The notes under the pieces: model-generated
Seen by the model: the letters and a program-made list of their open reading frames with translations, nothing else
Told to the model about the DNA's origin: nothing
The model's database searches: none
Translations under genes and position numbers: made by a program
DNA from: Streptomyces aureocirculatus
GTDB lineage: Bacteria; Actinomycetota; Actinomycetes; Streptomycetales; Streptomycetaceae
Direction: 5' to 3'
Length of the DNA: 64,000 nt
Assembly (NCBI RefSeq): GCF_000720475.1
Contig: NZ_JOAP01000032.1
Span: forward strand, 71,518-135,517
Shown: one piece after another, positions 52,155-59,880 of the stretch
How positions within the stretch are numbered: position 1 is the first letter of the stretch
Layout of the letters: the number at the start of each line of letters is the position of its first letter

Positions 52155-52171
52155 CATAAGTCTAACTTATG
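52155..52171. promoter_or_regulatory. Perfect 7-3-7 inverted repeat between fprA and tetR
   Basis: CATAAGTCTAACTTATG. Perfect dyad in the 221-bp divergent region, AT-rich compared with surroundings. Binder unknown. Confidence 0.6.
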
Positions 52172-52192
52172 GCTGATCAAAGTGAGGTCGCT

Positions 52193-52234
52193 GCCGTTCG
52201 CCGTTTGCCGTTTGCCGTTTGCCGTTTGTCGTTC
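52193..52234. repeat. Six tandem 7-bp repeats abutting a promoter
   Basis: GCCGTTT-type heptamers, six copies (two with one change). The last copies overlap the -35 region of the tetR promoter. Confidence 0.9.
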
Positions 52235-52269
52235 CTAGGGTCCCTAGGTATAACCTAGGGGCCCTAGGA
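52226..52269 (+). promoter_or_regulatory. tetR promoter embedded in a four-fold CCTAGG palindrome
   Basis: -35 TTGTCG (52226-52231), 17-bp spacer, -10 TATAAC (52249-52254). A 37-bp near-perfect palindrome at 52233-52269 contains four CCTAGG hexamers and covers the spacer and -10. This is an obvious operator for the TetR protein encoded 15 bp downstream; autorepression is inferred. Confidence 0.8.
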
Positions 52270-52283
52270 AGCAGGGAGGGCTC

Positions 52284-52877
52284 ATGGTGCGTGCGGGACT
52301 GACCCGGGAGCGGGTGACGAGTGCGGCTGCCGAGCTGGCGGACGAGATCGGGCTCGACCGGGTGACCATGGCGCAAGTGGCGCGGCGGCTCGGCGTGAAG
52401 GACGCGAGCCTCTATTCGCACGTGCGCAGCCTGGAGGATCTGCGCGGGCGCATCGCCCTGCTCGCGGCGGACGAGAAGACCATCCGCATCGCGGAGGCCA
52501 CCGCCGGTCTCTCGGGCAAGGACGCCCTGGTCGCGTTCGCCGGCGCCTGGCGGGAGTACGCCCACCGGCACCCCGGCCGCTACGCGGCGACGCAGACCCC
52601 GATCCCCATCGACCCCGAACTGGCCGCGAGCGCACCCGGACCGCGGCGCGCGGTCGAGCTGACCTACGGGATGCTGCGCGGCTACGGCCTCGCCGAGCCC
52701 GACCTGACCGACGCGGTCCGGTTGCTGCGCAGCACCTTCCACGGCTTCGTCGCCCTGGAGGCCGCGGGCGGATTCGCACACGCGCGCTCCCCGCAGGCCT
52801 CGTGGGTCCGCGCCCTGGACGCCCTGCACACCCTCCTGGAGAACTGGCCCCCGCTGAGAGACGGAGACTCCTCATGA
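52284..52877 (+). CDS. TetR family repressor with WHG-type C-terminal domain
   Basis: 197 aa. HTH: RVTSAAAELADEIGLDRVTMAQVARRLGVKDASLYSHVRSLEDLRGRIALLAA. The C-terminal domain (ALVAFAGAWREYAHRHPGRYAAT, LRSTFHGFVALEAAGGF) is of the WHG/TetR_C_33 type. The promoter immediately upstream contains the large palindrome, and the start of the next gene overlaps its stop (ATGA). It probably represses the hydrolase and itself. Confidence 0.93.
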   Translation: MVRAGLTRERVTSAAAELADEIGLDRVTMAQVARRLGVKDASLYSHVRSLEDLRGRIALLAADEKTIRIAEATAGLSGKDALVAFAGAWREYAHRHPGRYAATQTPIPIDPELAASAPGPRRAVELTYGMLRGYGLAEPDLTDAVRLLRSTFHGFVALEAAGGFAHARSPQASWVRALDALHTLLENWPPLRDGDSS

Positions 52878-53836
52878 CCGGCCCGACGATCGACGGGGCA
52901 CGCGCCTCGGGCAACGGCTGCCCGGCGACCGGCAGCCTGCCGGTGAACGGCGCGACCCTGCACTACGAAGTACGCGGCCAGGGCCCGCTCCTGCTGCTGA
53001 TCCCCGGCGGATCGGGCGGAGCCGCCGCCTTCGACCAGGTCGCCGACGACCTCGCCGCCGCGTACACCGTCGCGACCTATGACCCGCGCGGCATGTCGCG
53101 GAGCACCCTCGACGACCCCGACGCCGAGCAGCGGGTGGCCGAGCACGCCGACGACGCGCTGCGCCTGCTCGACCTGCTCTCACCCGGCGAGCCCGCCCGG
53201 GTGTTCGGCACCAGCTCGGGCGCCGTCGCGGCCCTGCATCTGCTCACCGCCCGGCCCGACCGGATCCAACGCCTCGTGGTCCACGAGCCGCCGCTCGTCG
53301 AGGTACTGCCGGACGCACCCGAGCACCGCGCGCTCATCGCCCGCGTACAGGAGACCTTCCACGCCGAGGGCCTCATGCCCGCCATGGCCGTGTTCGCCGC
53401 AGGGCTGAAGAAGGACGGCGGTGGGGCCGCCGAACTGGGGGCGGAACCGACGGCCGAACCAAAGCCGAAGGCGGAAGCTGAGGCCGAGCCGAAGACGGAA
53501 GCTGAGGCCGAGCCGAAGCCGGAGGCGGAGGTGAAGCTCCCGTCCCAGGCCGCGGCACGCGCCGAGCAGACCATGGCCAACCTGCCGTACTTCGTCGGAC
53601 GCATCGTGCCCGCCTTCATGTCCTACGCCCCGGACGTCACCCGCCTGGAGGCGCTCTCGGACCGGCTCGTGCTCGCCTGCGGAGAGGACTCACGCGGTGA
53701 GCTGCCCTACCGTCCCGCGGCCTTCCTGGCCGAGTTCCTCGGCGCCGAACTCGTGCACTTCCCCGGCGGCCACACCGGACTCACCACTCACCCCGCCGAC
53801 TTCGGCCACCACCTGCTCAAGGCGCTGCAACGCTGA
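52874..53836 (+). CDS. Alpha/beta hydrolase with an acidic repeat insertion
   Basis: 320 aa. LPVNGATLHYEVRGQGPLLLLIPGGSGGAAAFDQVADDLA starts the fold; RVFGTSSGAVAALHLL contains the nucleophile Ser in GTSSG; VLACGEDSRGELPYRPA and ELVHFPGGHTGLTTHP hold the acidic residue and His. Residues about 193-225 are Glu/Ala/Pro/Lys repeats (AEPKPKAEAEAEPKTEAEAE), an unusual acidic insertion in the lid. Substrate unknown; the TetR partner presumably senses it. Confidence 0.88.
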   Translation: MTGPTIDGARASGNGCPATGSLPVNGATLHYEVRGQGPLLLLIPGGSGGAAAFDQVADDLAAAYTVATYDPRGMSRSTLDDPDAEQRVAEHADDALRLLDLLSPGEPARVFGTSSGAVAALHLLTARPDRIQRLVVHEPPLVEVLPDAPEHRALIARVQETFHAEGLMPAMAVFAAGLKKDGGGAAELGAEPTAEPKPKAEAEAEPKTEAEAEPKPEAEVKLPSQAAARAEQTMANLPYFVGRIVPAFMSYAPDVTRLEALSDRLVLACGEDSRGELPYRPAAFLAEFLGAELVHFPGGHTGLTTHPADFGHHLLKALQR

Positions 53837-53892
53837 TCCTGGCCGAAATTCGCCTTGTGGCCGCTGCGCAAGGGCGCCTGTTCCGCTGTTCG

Positions 53893-53911
53893 TAAGGTTA
53901 GGCTAACCTCT
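53893..53911. promoter_or_regulatory. Iron box of the siderophore importer operon
   Basis: TAAGGTTAGGCTAACCTCT matches 16 of 19 consensus bases, with a perfect AGGTTAGGCTAACCT core. It ends 5 bp before the GTG start of the ATPase gene. Confidence 0.88.
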
Positions 53912-53916
53912 CCAGC

Positions 53917-54777
53917 GTGCATGTAGGCGAGAAGACCGCAGCGGCCGCGCCGCCCGAAGGTCATGAACTGTCGGCCACGGGTGTCACCGTGGCGTACGAA
54001 GGCGTCGATGTCGTACACGACGCCTCGATGACGCTGCGACCAGGCGAAGTGACCGTACTGGTGGGCCCGAACGGAAGCGGCAAGTCGACGCTCCTTCGCA
54101 CGCTCGCACGGCTGCAGCAGCCCCGCACCGCCACCCTCGTCATCGACGGCGACACCGACGGCCTGGCCCTGAGCCCCCGTGAGTTCTCGCGGCGCGTCGC
54201 CCTGCTCACCCAAGGACGCCCCACGCCCAGCGGGCTGACCGTACGGGACGTGGTCGAATTCGGCCGTTATCCGTACCGGGGCCGTTGGGGCAAGTCCGAC
54301 CCGGGCGGCCGTACGGCGGTGGACCGCGCGCTCACCATGACCGGCGTGGCCGAGCTCGCGGAACGCGGGGCCGAGCACCTGTCCGGCGGCCAGCTCCAGC
54401 GGGTATGGCTCGCCGGATGCCTCGCCCAGGAGACGGGTGTGCTCCTCCTCGACGAGCCCACGACCTACCTCGACCTCCGCTACCAGGTCGAACTCCTCGA
54501 CCTCATGCGGGACCTGGCGGACGACCACGGCATCGCCGTCGGCGCCGTCCTGCACGACCTCGACCAGGCCGCGGCCATAGCCGACCGGATCTTCCTGCTC
54601 GACGCGGGGCGGGTCGTCGCGGACGGCACCCCCGAAGACGTACTGACACCGCAGCGGCTGACCGACACGTACGGCATTCGCATCGAGGTCGAGACCGACC
54701 CCCTCACCGGCCTGCTGCGCACCCGCGCCATCGGCCGCCACCACTCGCGAAGCGAAAGGCTCAGCACCACCCCATGA
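53917..54777 (+). CDS. Siderophore ABC transporter ATPase (FecE/FepC type)
   Basis: 286 aa. Walker A TVLVGPNGSGKSTLLRTL, signature LSGGQLQRVWLAG, Walker B VLLLDEPTTYLD, H-loop VLHDLDQAA. Importer-type ATPase. GTG 53917 lies directly after the iron box and has no Shine-Dalgarno sequence, so the message may be leaderless. The operon continues by ATGA overlap into the binding protein, and the permease follows. Iron starvation should switch it on. Confidence 0.94.
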   Translation: MHVGEKTAAAAPPEGHELSATGVTVAYEGVDVVHDASMTLRPGEVTVLVGPNGSGKSTLLRTLARLQQPRTATLVIDGDTDGLALSPREFSRRVALLTQGRPTPSGLTVRDVVEFGRYPYRGRWGKSDPGGRTAVDRALTMTGVAELAERGAEHLSGGQLQRVWLAGCLAQETGVLLLDEPTTYLDLRYQVELLDLMRDLADDHGIAVGAVLHDLDQAAAIADRIFLLDAGRVVADGTPEDVLTPQRLTDTYGIRIEVETDPLTGLLRTRAIGRHHSRSERLSTTP

Positions 54778-55757
54778 GACGCCTCCTGATCACCGCGGCG
54801 GCCGCCACCGCCGCGGCCCTCGCCCTGTCCGCCTGCGGCACCACCGAGCCCTCCGCCGACGACAAGAAGAAGAGCGCCGCCGACCGCATCACCCTCATCG
54901 ACGCCACCGGTGCGAAGGTGAAGCTGGACGGGCCCGCCAAGAAGGTCGTCGGCACCGAGTGGAACGCCGTCGAGAACCTGATATCGCTTGGCGTCGACCC
55001 CACCGGCGTCGCCGACGTCAAGGGCTACAAGACGTGGGACACCGCAGCCCCGCTGAAGAACGACCCCAAGGACATCGGCACGCGCGGTGAGCCCAGCATG
55101 GACACCGTCGCGTCCCTGAAGCCCGACCTCGTCATCGCGACCACCGACCTGCCCGCGGCCGCCGTGAAGCAACTCCGCGAGGTCGCCCCCGTCCTGACGC
55201 TGCGCGCCGCCGACGCCGCGGACCCGATCGGGCAGATGACCGAGAACCTCGACCTCATCGCCAAGGCCACCGGCACCACGAAGCAGTCCGAGAAGCTCAA
55301 GAAGGGCTTCGAGGCCAAGCTCGCCGAGGGCAGGAAGGCGCTCGCCGGCGCCGGACACGAGGGCACGAAGTTCGCCTTCGCCGACGGCTACGTCACCAGC
55401 AACCAGACCTCGATCCGGCCCTACACCAGCGGCTCCCTCATCGGCGCCGTCAACGAGAAGCTGGGCCTGAAGAACAACTGGAAGGTCAAGGGCGACAAGA
55501 GCTACGGCCTCGGCGCCACCGACGTCGAAGGCCTCACCAAGCTCGACGACGACGTCCAGTTCGCCTACATCGGCAACGACGACGACAAGGGCAGCAACCC
55601 GTTCTCCGGCGTCCTGAAGAAGGACAAGGTCTGGACGTCGCTGCCGTTCGTCAAGAAGGGCAACGTCCACCGACTGCCCGACGGCGTCTGGATGTTCGGC
55701 GGCACCGAGTCGATGAACCAGTACGTCGACTCCGTCGTCAAGGCACTGAAGAAGTAA
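54774..55757 (+). CDS. Siderophore-binding lipoprotein
   Basis: 327 aa. Signal peptide with lipobox: LITAAAATAAALALSACGTT, so Cys-anchored outside the membrane. The body is the two-lobed FecB/FhuD fold: VVGTEWNAVENLISLGVDPTGVADVKGYKTW, EPSMDTVASLKPDLVIATTDLPAAAVKQLREVAPVLTL and GYVTSNQTSIRPYTSGSLIGAVNEKLGLKNNW. It binds a ferric siderophore, identity unknown. ATGA overlap with the ATPase. Confidence 0.94.
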   Translation: MRRLLITAAAATAAALALSACGTTEPSADDKKKSAADRITLIDATGAKVKLDGPAKKVVGTEWNAVENLISLGVDPTGVADVKGYKTWDTAAPLKNDPKDIGTRGEPSMDTVASLKPDLVIATTDLPAAAVKQLREVAPVLTLRAADAADPIGQMTENLDLIAKATGTTKQSEKLKKGFEAKLAEGRKALAGAGHEGTKFAFADGYVTSNQTSIRPYTSGSLIGAVNEKLGLKNNWKVKGDKSYGLGATDVEGLTKLDDDVQFAYIGNDDDKGSNPFSGVLKKDKVWTSLPFVKKGNVHRLPDGVWMFGGTESMNQYVDSVVKALKK

Positions 55758-55761
55758 CACC

Positions 55762-57828
55762 ATGGCCGTCACCGCAACCACCCCCGCCACCCGTCCTTCG
55801 ACAGCGGCGTCCCGTTCGGGCGCGGCCGCGGTGACGGCCGCACTGGTCCTGCTCGTCGCGGCCCTCGCGGTCGTGGACATCACCCAGGGCACGGCAGCCG
55901 TCGGCCCGCCCGAGGTGTGGAAGGCGTTCACCGGCCGGGCCGAGGCCGGTGACGCGTCCGTCGTCATCGCGTCGCGGCTGCCGCGGATGACCGCGGGCCT
56001 CCTCGTCGGCGTACTGCTCGGCATGGCGGGCGCCGCTCTGCAGGCCGTCAGCCGCAACGTCCTCGCCTCGCCCGACACCCTCGCCGTCAACGCGGGCTCC
56101 TACTTCGCCCTCGGCCTCGCCGCCGCCACCGGCCTCTCCCTGCCGCTGCTCGCCTCCTCCGGCATCGCCTTCCTCGGCGGTCTCGCGGCGGCAGCCGTCG
56201 TCCTCTCCCTCTCCGGTCTCGGCGCGGGCACCGTACGGCTCGTGCTCGCGGGCAGCGCCCTCACCTTCGGCCTCACCGCCGTCACCGAGGGCCTGCTCCT
56301 GCTGTACCCCGAGGAGACGGCGGGCCTCTACGAGTGGAACCAGGGCAGCATCGCGCAGAACGGCTTCGACGGTGTGCTGCAGATGGCGCCGATCGGCCTG
56401 GTGGGCCTCATCGGTCTGGTGCTGCTCGCGCGCAGGGTGGACGCACTGGCGCTCGGTGACGAGGCCGCGCGCGGCGTCGGCGTGCCCGTCCGCTCCACCC
56501 GCGTCACGGCCGTCGTCCTCGCAGCCCTGCTGTCCGCGGCCGCCGTCACCCTCGCGGGCCCTGTCGGCTTCGTCGGCCTGTGCGCCCCCGCACTCGTACG
56601 TCCCCTCGCCCGCAGATTCCACGCGTTGACCCGCTCACGGGCCAGGCTGCCGTTCGCCGGGCTCACCGGCGCGGCCCTGGTGCTCGGCTCCGACGTGCTG
56701 CTGCGTGCCATGGTGTCATCGGACCTGTCGGTCGCCGTGCCGACCGGCGTCGTCACCAGTCTGGTCGGCGCCGTCTTCCTGATCGTCATGGCCGCCCGGG
56801 CCCGGGACACGGCAGGCACCGTCCCAGTGGACCGACTGCGCATCCGCAGCAGAGCCGTCTTCGTCCTCACCACGGCCGTCCTCGCCTTCGCCCTCGTCGG
56901 CGTCACCGTCGCCGCCGTGCTCATCGGCGACAGCAAGCTGCTCCTCGGCGACGTGGTGAACTGGGCGCAGGGCCGCGCCGGCCAGACCGTCGCCTTCGTA
57001 CTCGACACCCGGATGCCCCGCGTCCTGGCCGCCCTGCTCGCGGGCGCGGCGCTCGCCCTCTCCGGGACTCTCATCCAGGCCGTGACCCGTAACCCCCTGG
57101 CCGAACCGGGTGTCCTCGGCGTGTCCAACGGTGCCGCGGCGGGTGCCGTCCTGCTGGTGACGACGGTGCCCGTGGCCGGTTCGTGGAGCCTGGCAGGCGG
57201 GGCGTTCGCGGGTGCCGTGGTCAGCTCGGTCATCGTCTTCGGACTTGCCGCGCGGGGCGGGTTCCAGCAGAACCGGCTCGTCCTCGTCGGCTTCGGCGTC
57301 GCCACCGGGGCCACGGCCCTGATCAGCCTGCTCATCATCCTCACCGACCCCTTCAACGCGACGAAGGCCCTCACCTGGCTCTCCGGCTCCACGTACGGGC
57401 GGACCCTGCCCGACGTGGTGCCCCTCGCGATCGTCCTCGCCGTGGGCCTGGTCGTCGCGGTCGTGCGGCGCACCGAACTCGACCTCGTGTCGCTCGACGA
57501 GGACACCCCGCGGCTGCTCGGCCTCGATCTGAGCCGCGGGCGCCTCGGCTTCCTCGGCCTCGGTGTCGTGCTGAGCGCCACCGCCGTTGCCGCCGCGGGC
57601 ACCATCGGCTTCGTCGGCCTGGTGGCACCGCACGCGGCCCGCGCCCTCGTGGGCCGCCGGCACGCCCGGGTGGTGCCGGTCGCCGTGCTCCTGGGAGCCA
57701 TCCTCGTGTGCGTCGCCGACCTGGTGGGCCGGACCGTGATCGCACCGGCCCAGCTCGGCGCGGGTCTCATGACGGCCGTGATCGGTACGCCGTACTTCCT
57801 GTATCTGCTCGTACGCAGCCGCCGGTAG
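55762..57828 (+). CDS. Fused two-domain FecCD-type siderophore permease
   Basis: 688 aa, about twice the usual permease length. The first FecCD domain (ASRLPRMTAGLLVGVLLGMAGAALQAVSRNVLASPDTLAVNAG; AGPVGFVGLCAPALVRPL) is followed by a second (DTRMPRVLAALLAGAALALSGTLIQAVTRNPLAEPGVLGVSNGA; AGTIGFVGLVAPHAARALVG). The two halves probably form both transmembrane subunits in one chain, like FhuB. The permease is encoded 4 bp after the binding protein, giving the order ATPase, binding protein, permease. Confidence 0.95.
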   Translation: MAVTATTPATRPSTAASRSGAAAVTAALVLLVAALAVVDITQGTAAVGPPEVWKAFTGRAEAGDASVVIASRLPRMTAGLLVGVLLGMAGAALQAVSRNVLASPDTLAVNAGSYFALGLAAATGLSLPLLASSGIAFLGGLAAAAVVLSLSGLGAGTVRLVLAGSALTFGLTAVTEGLLLLYPEETAGLYEWNQGSIAQNGFDGVLQMAPIGLVGLIGLVLLARRVDALALGDEAARGVGVPVRSTRVTAVVLAALLSAAAVTLAGPVGFVGLCAPALVRPLARRFHALTRSRARLPFAGLTGAALVLGSDVLLRAMVSSDLSVAVPTGVVTSLVGAVFLIVMAARARDTAGTVPVDRLRIRSRAVFVLTTAVLAFALVGVTVAAVLIGDSKLLLGDVVNWAQGRAGQTVAFVLDTRMPRVLAALLAGAALALSGTLIQAVTRNPLAEPGVLGVSNGAAAGAVLLVTTVPVAGSWSLAGGAFAGAVVSSVIVFGLAARGGFQQNRLVLVGFGVATGATALISLLIILTDPFNATKALTWLSGSTYGRTLPDVVPLAIVLAVGLVVAVVRRTELDLVSLDEDTPRLLGLDLSRGRLGFLGLGVVLSATAVAAAGTIGFVGLVAPHAARALVGRRHARVVPVAVLLGAILVCVADLVGRTVIAPAQLGAGLMTAVIGTPYFLYLLVRSRR

Positions 57829-57856
57829 CGCCGCCGTAGCGGCTGCGGGCAGAAAG

Positions 57857-57897
57857 GCGAAGGGGTGTCGGCCGGTTCACGGCCCGCACCCCTTCGC
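57857..57897 (+). terminator. Terminator of the siderophore operon
   Basis: GCGAAGGGGTG and its exact complement CACCCCTTCGC, 11 bp, with a 19-base loop, 28 bp after the permease stop. Confidence 0.8.
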
Positions 57898-57921
57898 TGA
57901 TTCCCGCCCGGGTGTTGGCCG

Positions 57922-57975
57922 CTTCCTCTCAGCCGTCGGCTTCCTCTCAGCCCTCGGCTTCCTCTCAGCCCTCGG
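57922..57975. repeat. Three 18-bp tandem repeats spanning a stop codon
   Basis: Units 57922, 57940 and 57958, each CTTCCTCTCAGCC(G/C)TCGG. The minus-strand TGA of the winged-helix gene (57965-57967) lies in the last; the other two carry TGA in frame at 57947-57949 and 57929-57931. Confidence 0.9.
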
Positions 57976-58585
57976 TCCCTCGACCGCTGTCGTCCCGCGG
58001 GTCGGTCGGCGGCTGCGCGGGGTTCTCCGGCAGGAGCGGGAACAGCCTGGCGATCGCGGCCACCGGCATGGCGCCCGCGGGCCGGGCGGCGGGGCGCTGG
58101 TCCCTGTCGCGGTACGGGGCGAGCAACTGGCGTACGGAGGCGGCGAGCTCGGTCATCTCCGCCGGGGTCAGGTGGACCACCGCGCTGAAGGACTCGTCGT
58201 GCCGCCACTCGGCCGGAGCCTGGTCCCGATGGCCCAGCCAGTGCTGATAGCTCTCGTCCTCCAGTCCGCGCGCCAGCGTGTCGAACTCCTCCGACGCCCC
58301 CTGCTGCGAGGAGTGGCCGGACTCCCAGCGCAGTCGCCACGGCCGGGCTCGGCCGCCCTGCCGCGGGACCTCTTCGATGAGGCCGTGCCGGGCGAGTTGG
58401 CGCAGGTGGAAGGAGCAGAGGCCGGAGCTGTGACCCAGACGCTCGGCGGCCTGCGTGGAGGTGACCGTGCCCACTTCGGCGAGCAGGTCGAGGAGGGCGA
58501 CGCGCAGGGGGTGGTCCGGGAGTTGCTTGCGGGCGCGGCGCAACGGCGGGCCCGCGGACGCTGCTTGACGGTTCTCATCGCTCAC
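57965..58585 (-). CDS. Winged-helix (ArsR-like) transcriptional regulator
   Basis: 206 aa. LPDHPLRVALLDLLAEVGTVTSTQAAERLGHSSGLCSFHLRQLARHGLIEEVPRQGGRARPWRL is an ArsR-type winged helix. A longer C-terminal helical domain (EEFDTLARGLEDESYQHWLGHRDQ, LTPAEMTELAASVRQLL) is common in Streptomyces regulators of this group. GTG 58585 is the start. Two CTTTG(C/G)AAAG palindromes lie at and just upstream of the start, shared with the divergent peptide deformylase gene. Confidence 0.88.
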   Translation of the reverse strand: MSDENRQAASAGPPLRRARKQLPDHPLRVALLDLLAEVGTVTSTQAAERLGHSSGLCSFHLRQLARHGLIEEVPRQGGRARPWRLRWESGHSSQQGASEEFDTLARGLEDESYQHWLGHRDQAPAEWRHDESFSAVVHLTPAEMTELAASVRQLLAPYRDRDQRPAARPAGAMPVAAIARLFPLLPENPAQPPTDPRDDSGRGTEG

Positions 58586-58611
58586 TTTGCAAAGAGTGCT
58601 ACTTTGGAAAG
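58585..58611. promoter_or_regulatory. Two CTTTGSAAAG palindromes between divergent genes
   Basis: CTTTGCAAAG (58585-58594) and CTTTGGAAAG (58602-58611), 17 bp apart. The first overlaps the winged-helix start codon. They are probable binding sites for that regulator. Confidence 0.65.
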
Positions 58612-58690
58612 CATTCGGTCAAGCTGGGCGCAGCCGGTCGGGACCCCGTCCCTGGCCGGCTGACGCATGTGTGGAAGGCGTTGAAACTCC

Positions 58691-59350
58691 ATGGCTGTTC
58701 GTTTCGATGACACCTCTGAGGACCGCCGCGTGCGCGTGCAGGGCGAACCCGTCGAGTCCTATCCGAGGTACGCGCCGGAGGTCGAACGGGGCGAGGTGCG
58801 CCGCATCACCGTCGTCGGCGAGGACATCCTCAACCGCCGGTGCCGGGAGGTCACCGAGTTCGGCACCCCCGAGCTCTCCAAGCTCATCGACGACATGTTC
58901 GCCACGAACCAGGTGGCGGACGGAGCCGGGCTCGCCGCCAACCAGGTCGACGTGGACCTCCAGTTGTTCATCTGGGACATCACGGACGAGTGGGGGGTGC
59001 GCCACGTCGGGCACATCGCCAACCCCGTGCTCGATGAGGTCGAGGCCTCGGAGCGCACGCTGATCGAGGAGACCGAGGGCTGCCTCTCGGTTCCTGGCCC
59101 CTACCGCATGGTGCCCCGCCTCGACCGTGCCGTCGTACGGGGACGCGACAAGGACGGCAACCCCCTGGTGATCGAAGGGCGGGGCTACTTCGCCCGCTGC
59201 CTGCAGCACGAGACGGACCACCTGCACGGCAGCCTCTACCTGGACCGCCTCGCCAAGCGGGAACGGAAGTCGGCGCTGCGCGAGATGGAAGAGGCCAAGG
59301 AGAAGATGTTCGCCCGCCGCGCGGCCAACGCCGCGAAGCTGGGCAAGTGA
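58691..59350 (+). CDS. def: Peptide deformylase
   Basis: 219 aa. The three catalytic motifs are clear: GAGLAANQ, EGCLSVPG (metal Cys) and CLQHETDHLHG (HExxH-type HETDH). Removes N-formyl from nascent proteins; Fe(II)/Zn enzyme. The N-terminus is extended and the C-terminal tail is helical, as in Streptomyces paralogues. Because it is adjacent to an NRPS region, it may be an extra copy that confers resistance to a deformylase inhibitor (inference only). Confidence 0.94.
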   Translation: MAVRFDDTSEDRRVRVQGEPVESYPRYAPEVERGEVRRITVVGEDILNRRCREVTEFGTPELSKLIDDMFATNQVADGAGLAANQVDVDLQLFIWDITDEWGVRHVGHIANPVLDEVEASERTLIEETEGCLSVPGPYRMVPRLDRAVVRGRDKDGNPLVIEGRGYFARCLQHETDHLHGSLYLDRLAKRERKSALREMEEAKEKMFARRAANAAKLGK

Positions 59351-59401
59351 CCTCGGCCCAGCCCGGCACCTGACCTCTGCCGGGCCGGGCACCTGATCTC
59401 T

Positions 59402-59447
59402 GCCTCTGGAGTGCGGACTCCCGTCCGGGATTCCGCACACCAGAGGC
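59402..59447 (+). terminator. Terminator after the deformylase gene
   Basis: GCCTCTGG-A-GTGCGGA pairs with TCCGCAC-A-CCAGAGGC (15 pairs, one mismatch), loop 14, followed by ATCTTTATTT. The most convincing intrinsic terminator here because of its T-rich tail. Confidence 0.88.
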
Positions 59448-59754
59448 ATCTTTATTTCCACATGGTCGGACGACCTGCGCATCCGTGTGAAAAGGGATGG
59501 GGTTGCGCAACACCCCTGATTTCCCAGGCCGTTGCTTCCCGTGTCGAGACCAAGAACTGTCAAAGAGCTATCCAGCGCCGGGTTATGAGTTCGCAAAGGT
59601 CGCTGGTCCGGACTTGGGTCATGGGCGGGTGCGGTACGGGTGTAGGTGGCATGAACTGGGCGTCACATATGCGCGTGTAGCCAGCATGAACAGCAGGTCG
59701 GACCCCTTTTGAAAGGGTTCCGAAACTCGCGTGATCATGAGTACACTCCGCCGC
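59448..59754. other. 307-bp non-coding region before the FAD gene
   Basis: AT-richer than average. It holds an imperfect palindrome around CCCCTTTTGAAAGGG (about 59703-59717) and a possible -10 TACACT at 59742. No gene seen. Confidence 0.6.
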
Positions 59755-59880
59755 ATGACAGTTCGATCAGACTCCGTCGTGGACGGTCCCGGCCCGTCCC
59801 GCCAAGCGTTCGCGTTACGGCACTTCAGGTCGAGGACCCGCGCGCCCTGTTCGGCCTCGGCGTCGGAGTTCCGGAAATGA
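59755..59880 (+). CDS. 41-aa leader ORF with a TTA codon, overlapping the FAD gene (tentative)
   Basis: ATG 59755 to TGA 59878-59880, ending as ATGA on the FAD gene start. The product begins MTVRSDSVVDGPGPSRQAF and is Arg/Ser-rich at the end. Codon 21 (59815-59817) is TTA, rare in Streptomyces, so translation through it would need bldA tRNA and couple the next gene to development. No clear ribosome site. May be chance. Confidence 0.45.
   Translation: MTVRSDSVVDGPGPSRQAFALRHFRSRTRAPCSASASEFRK

Noticed and set aside
52193..52234. Heptamer array as CRISPR
   Set aside because: Direct 7-bp tandem repeats without spacers; no cas genes.
58691..59350. Deformylase as a definite self-resistance gene
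   Set aside because: Nothing in the NRPS fragments points to a deformylase inhibitor; extra def copies are common in Streptomyces.
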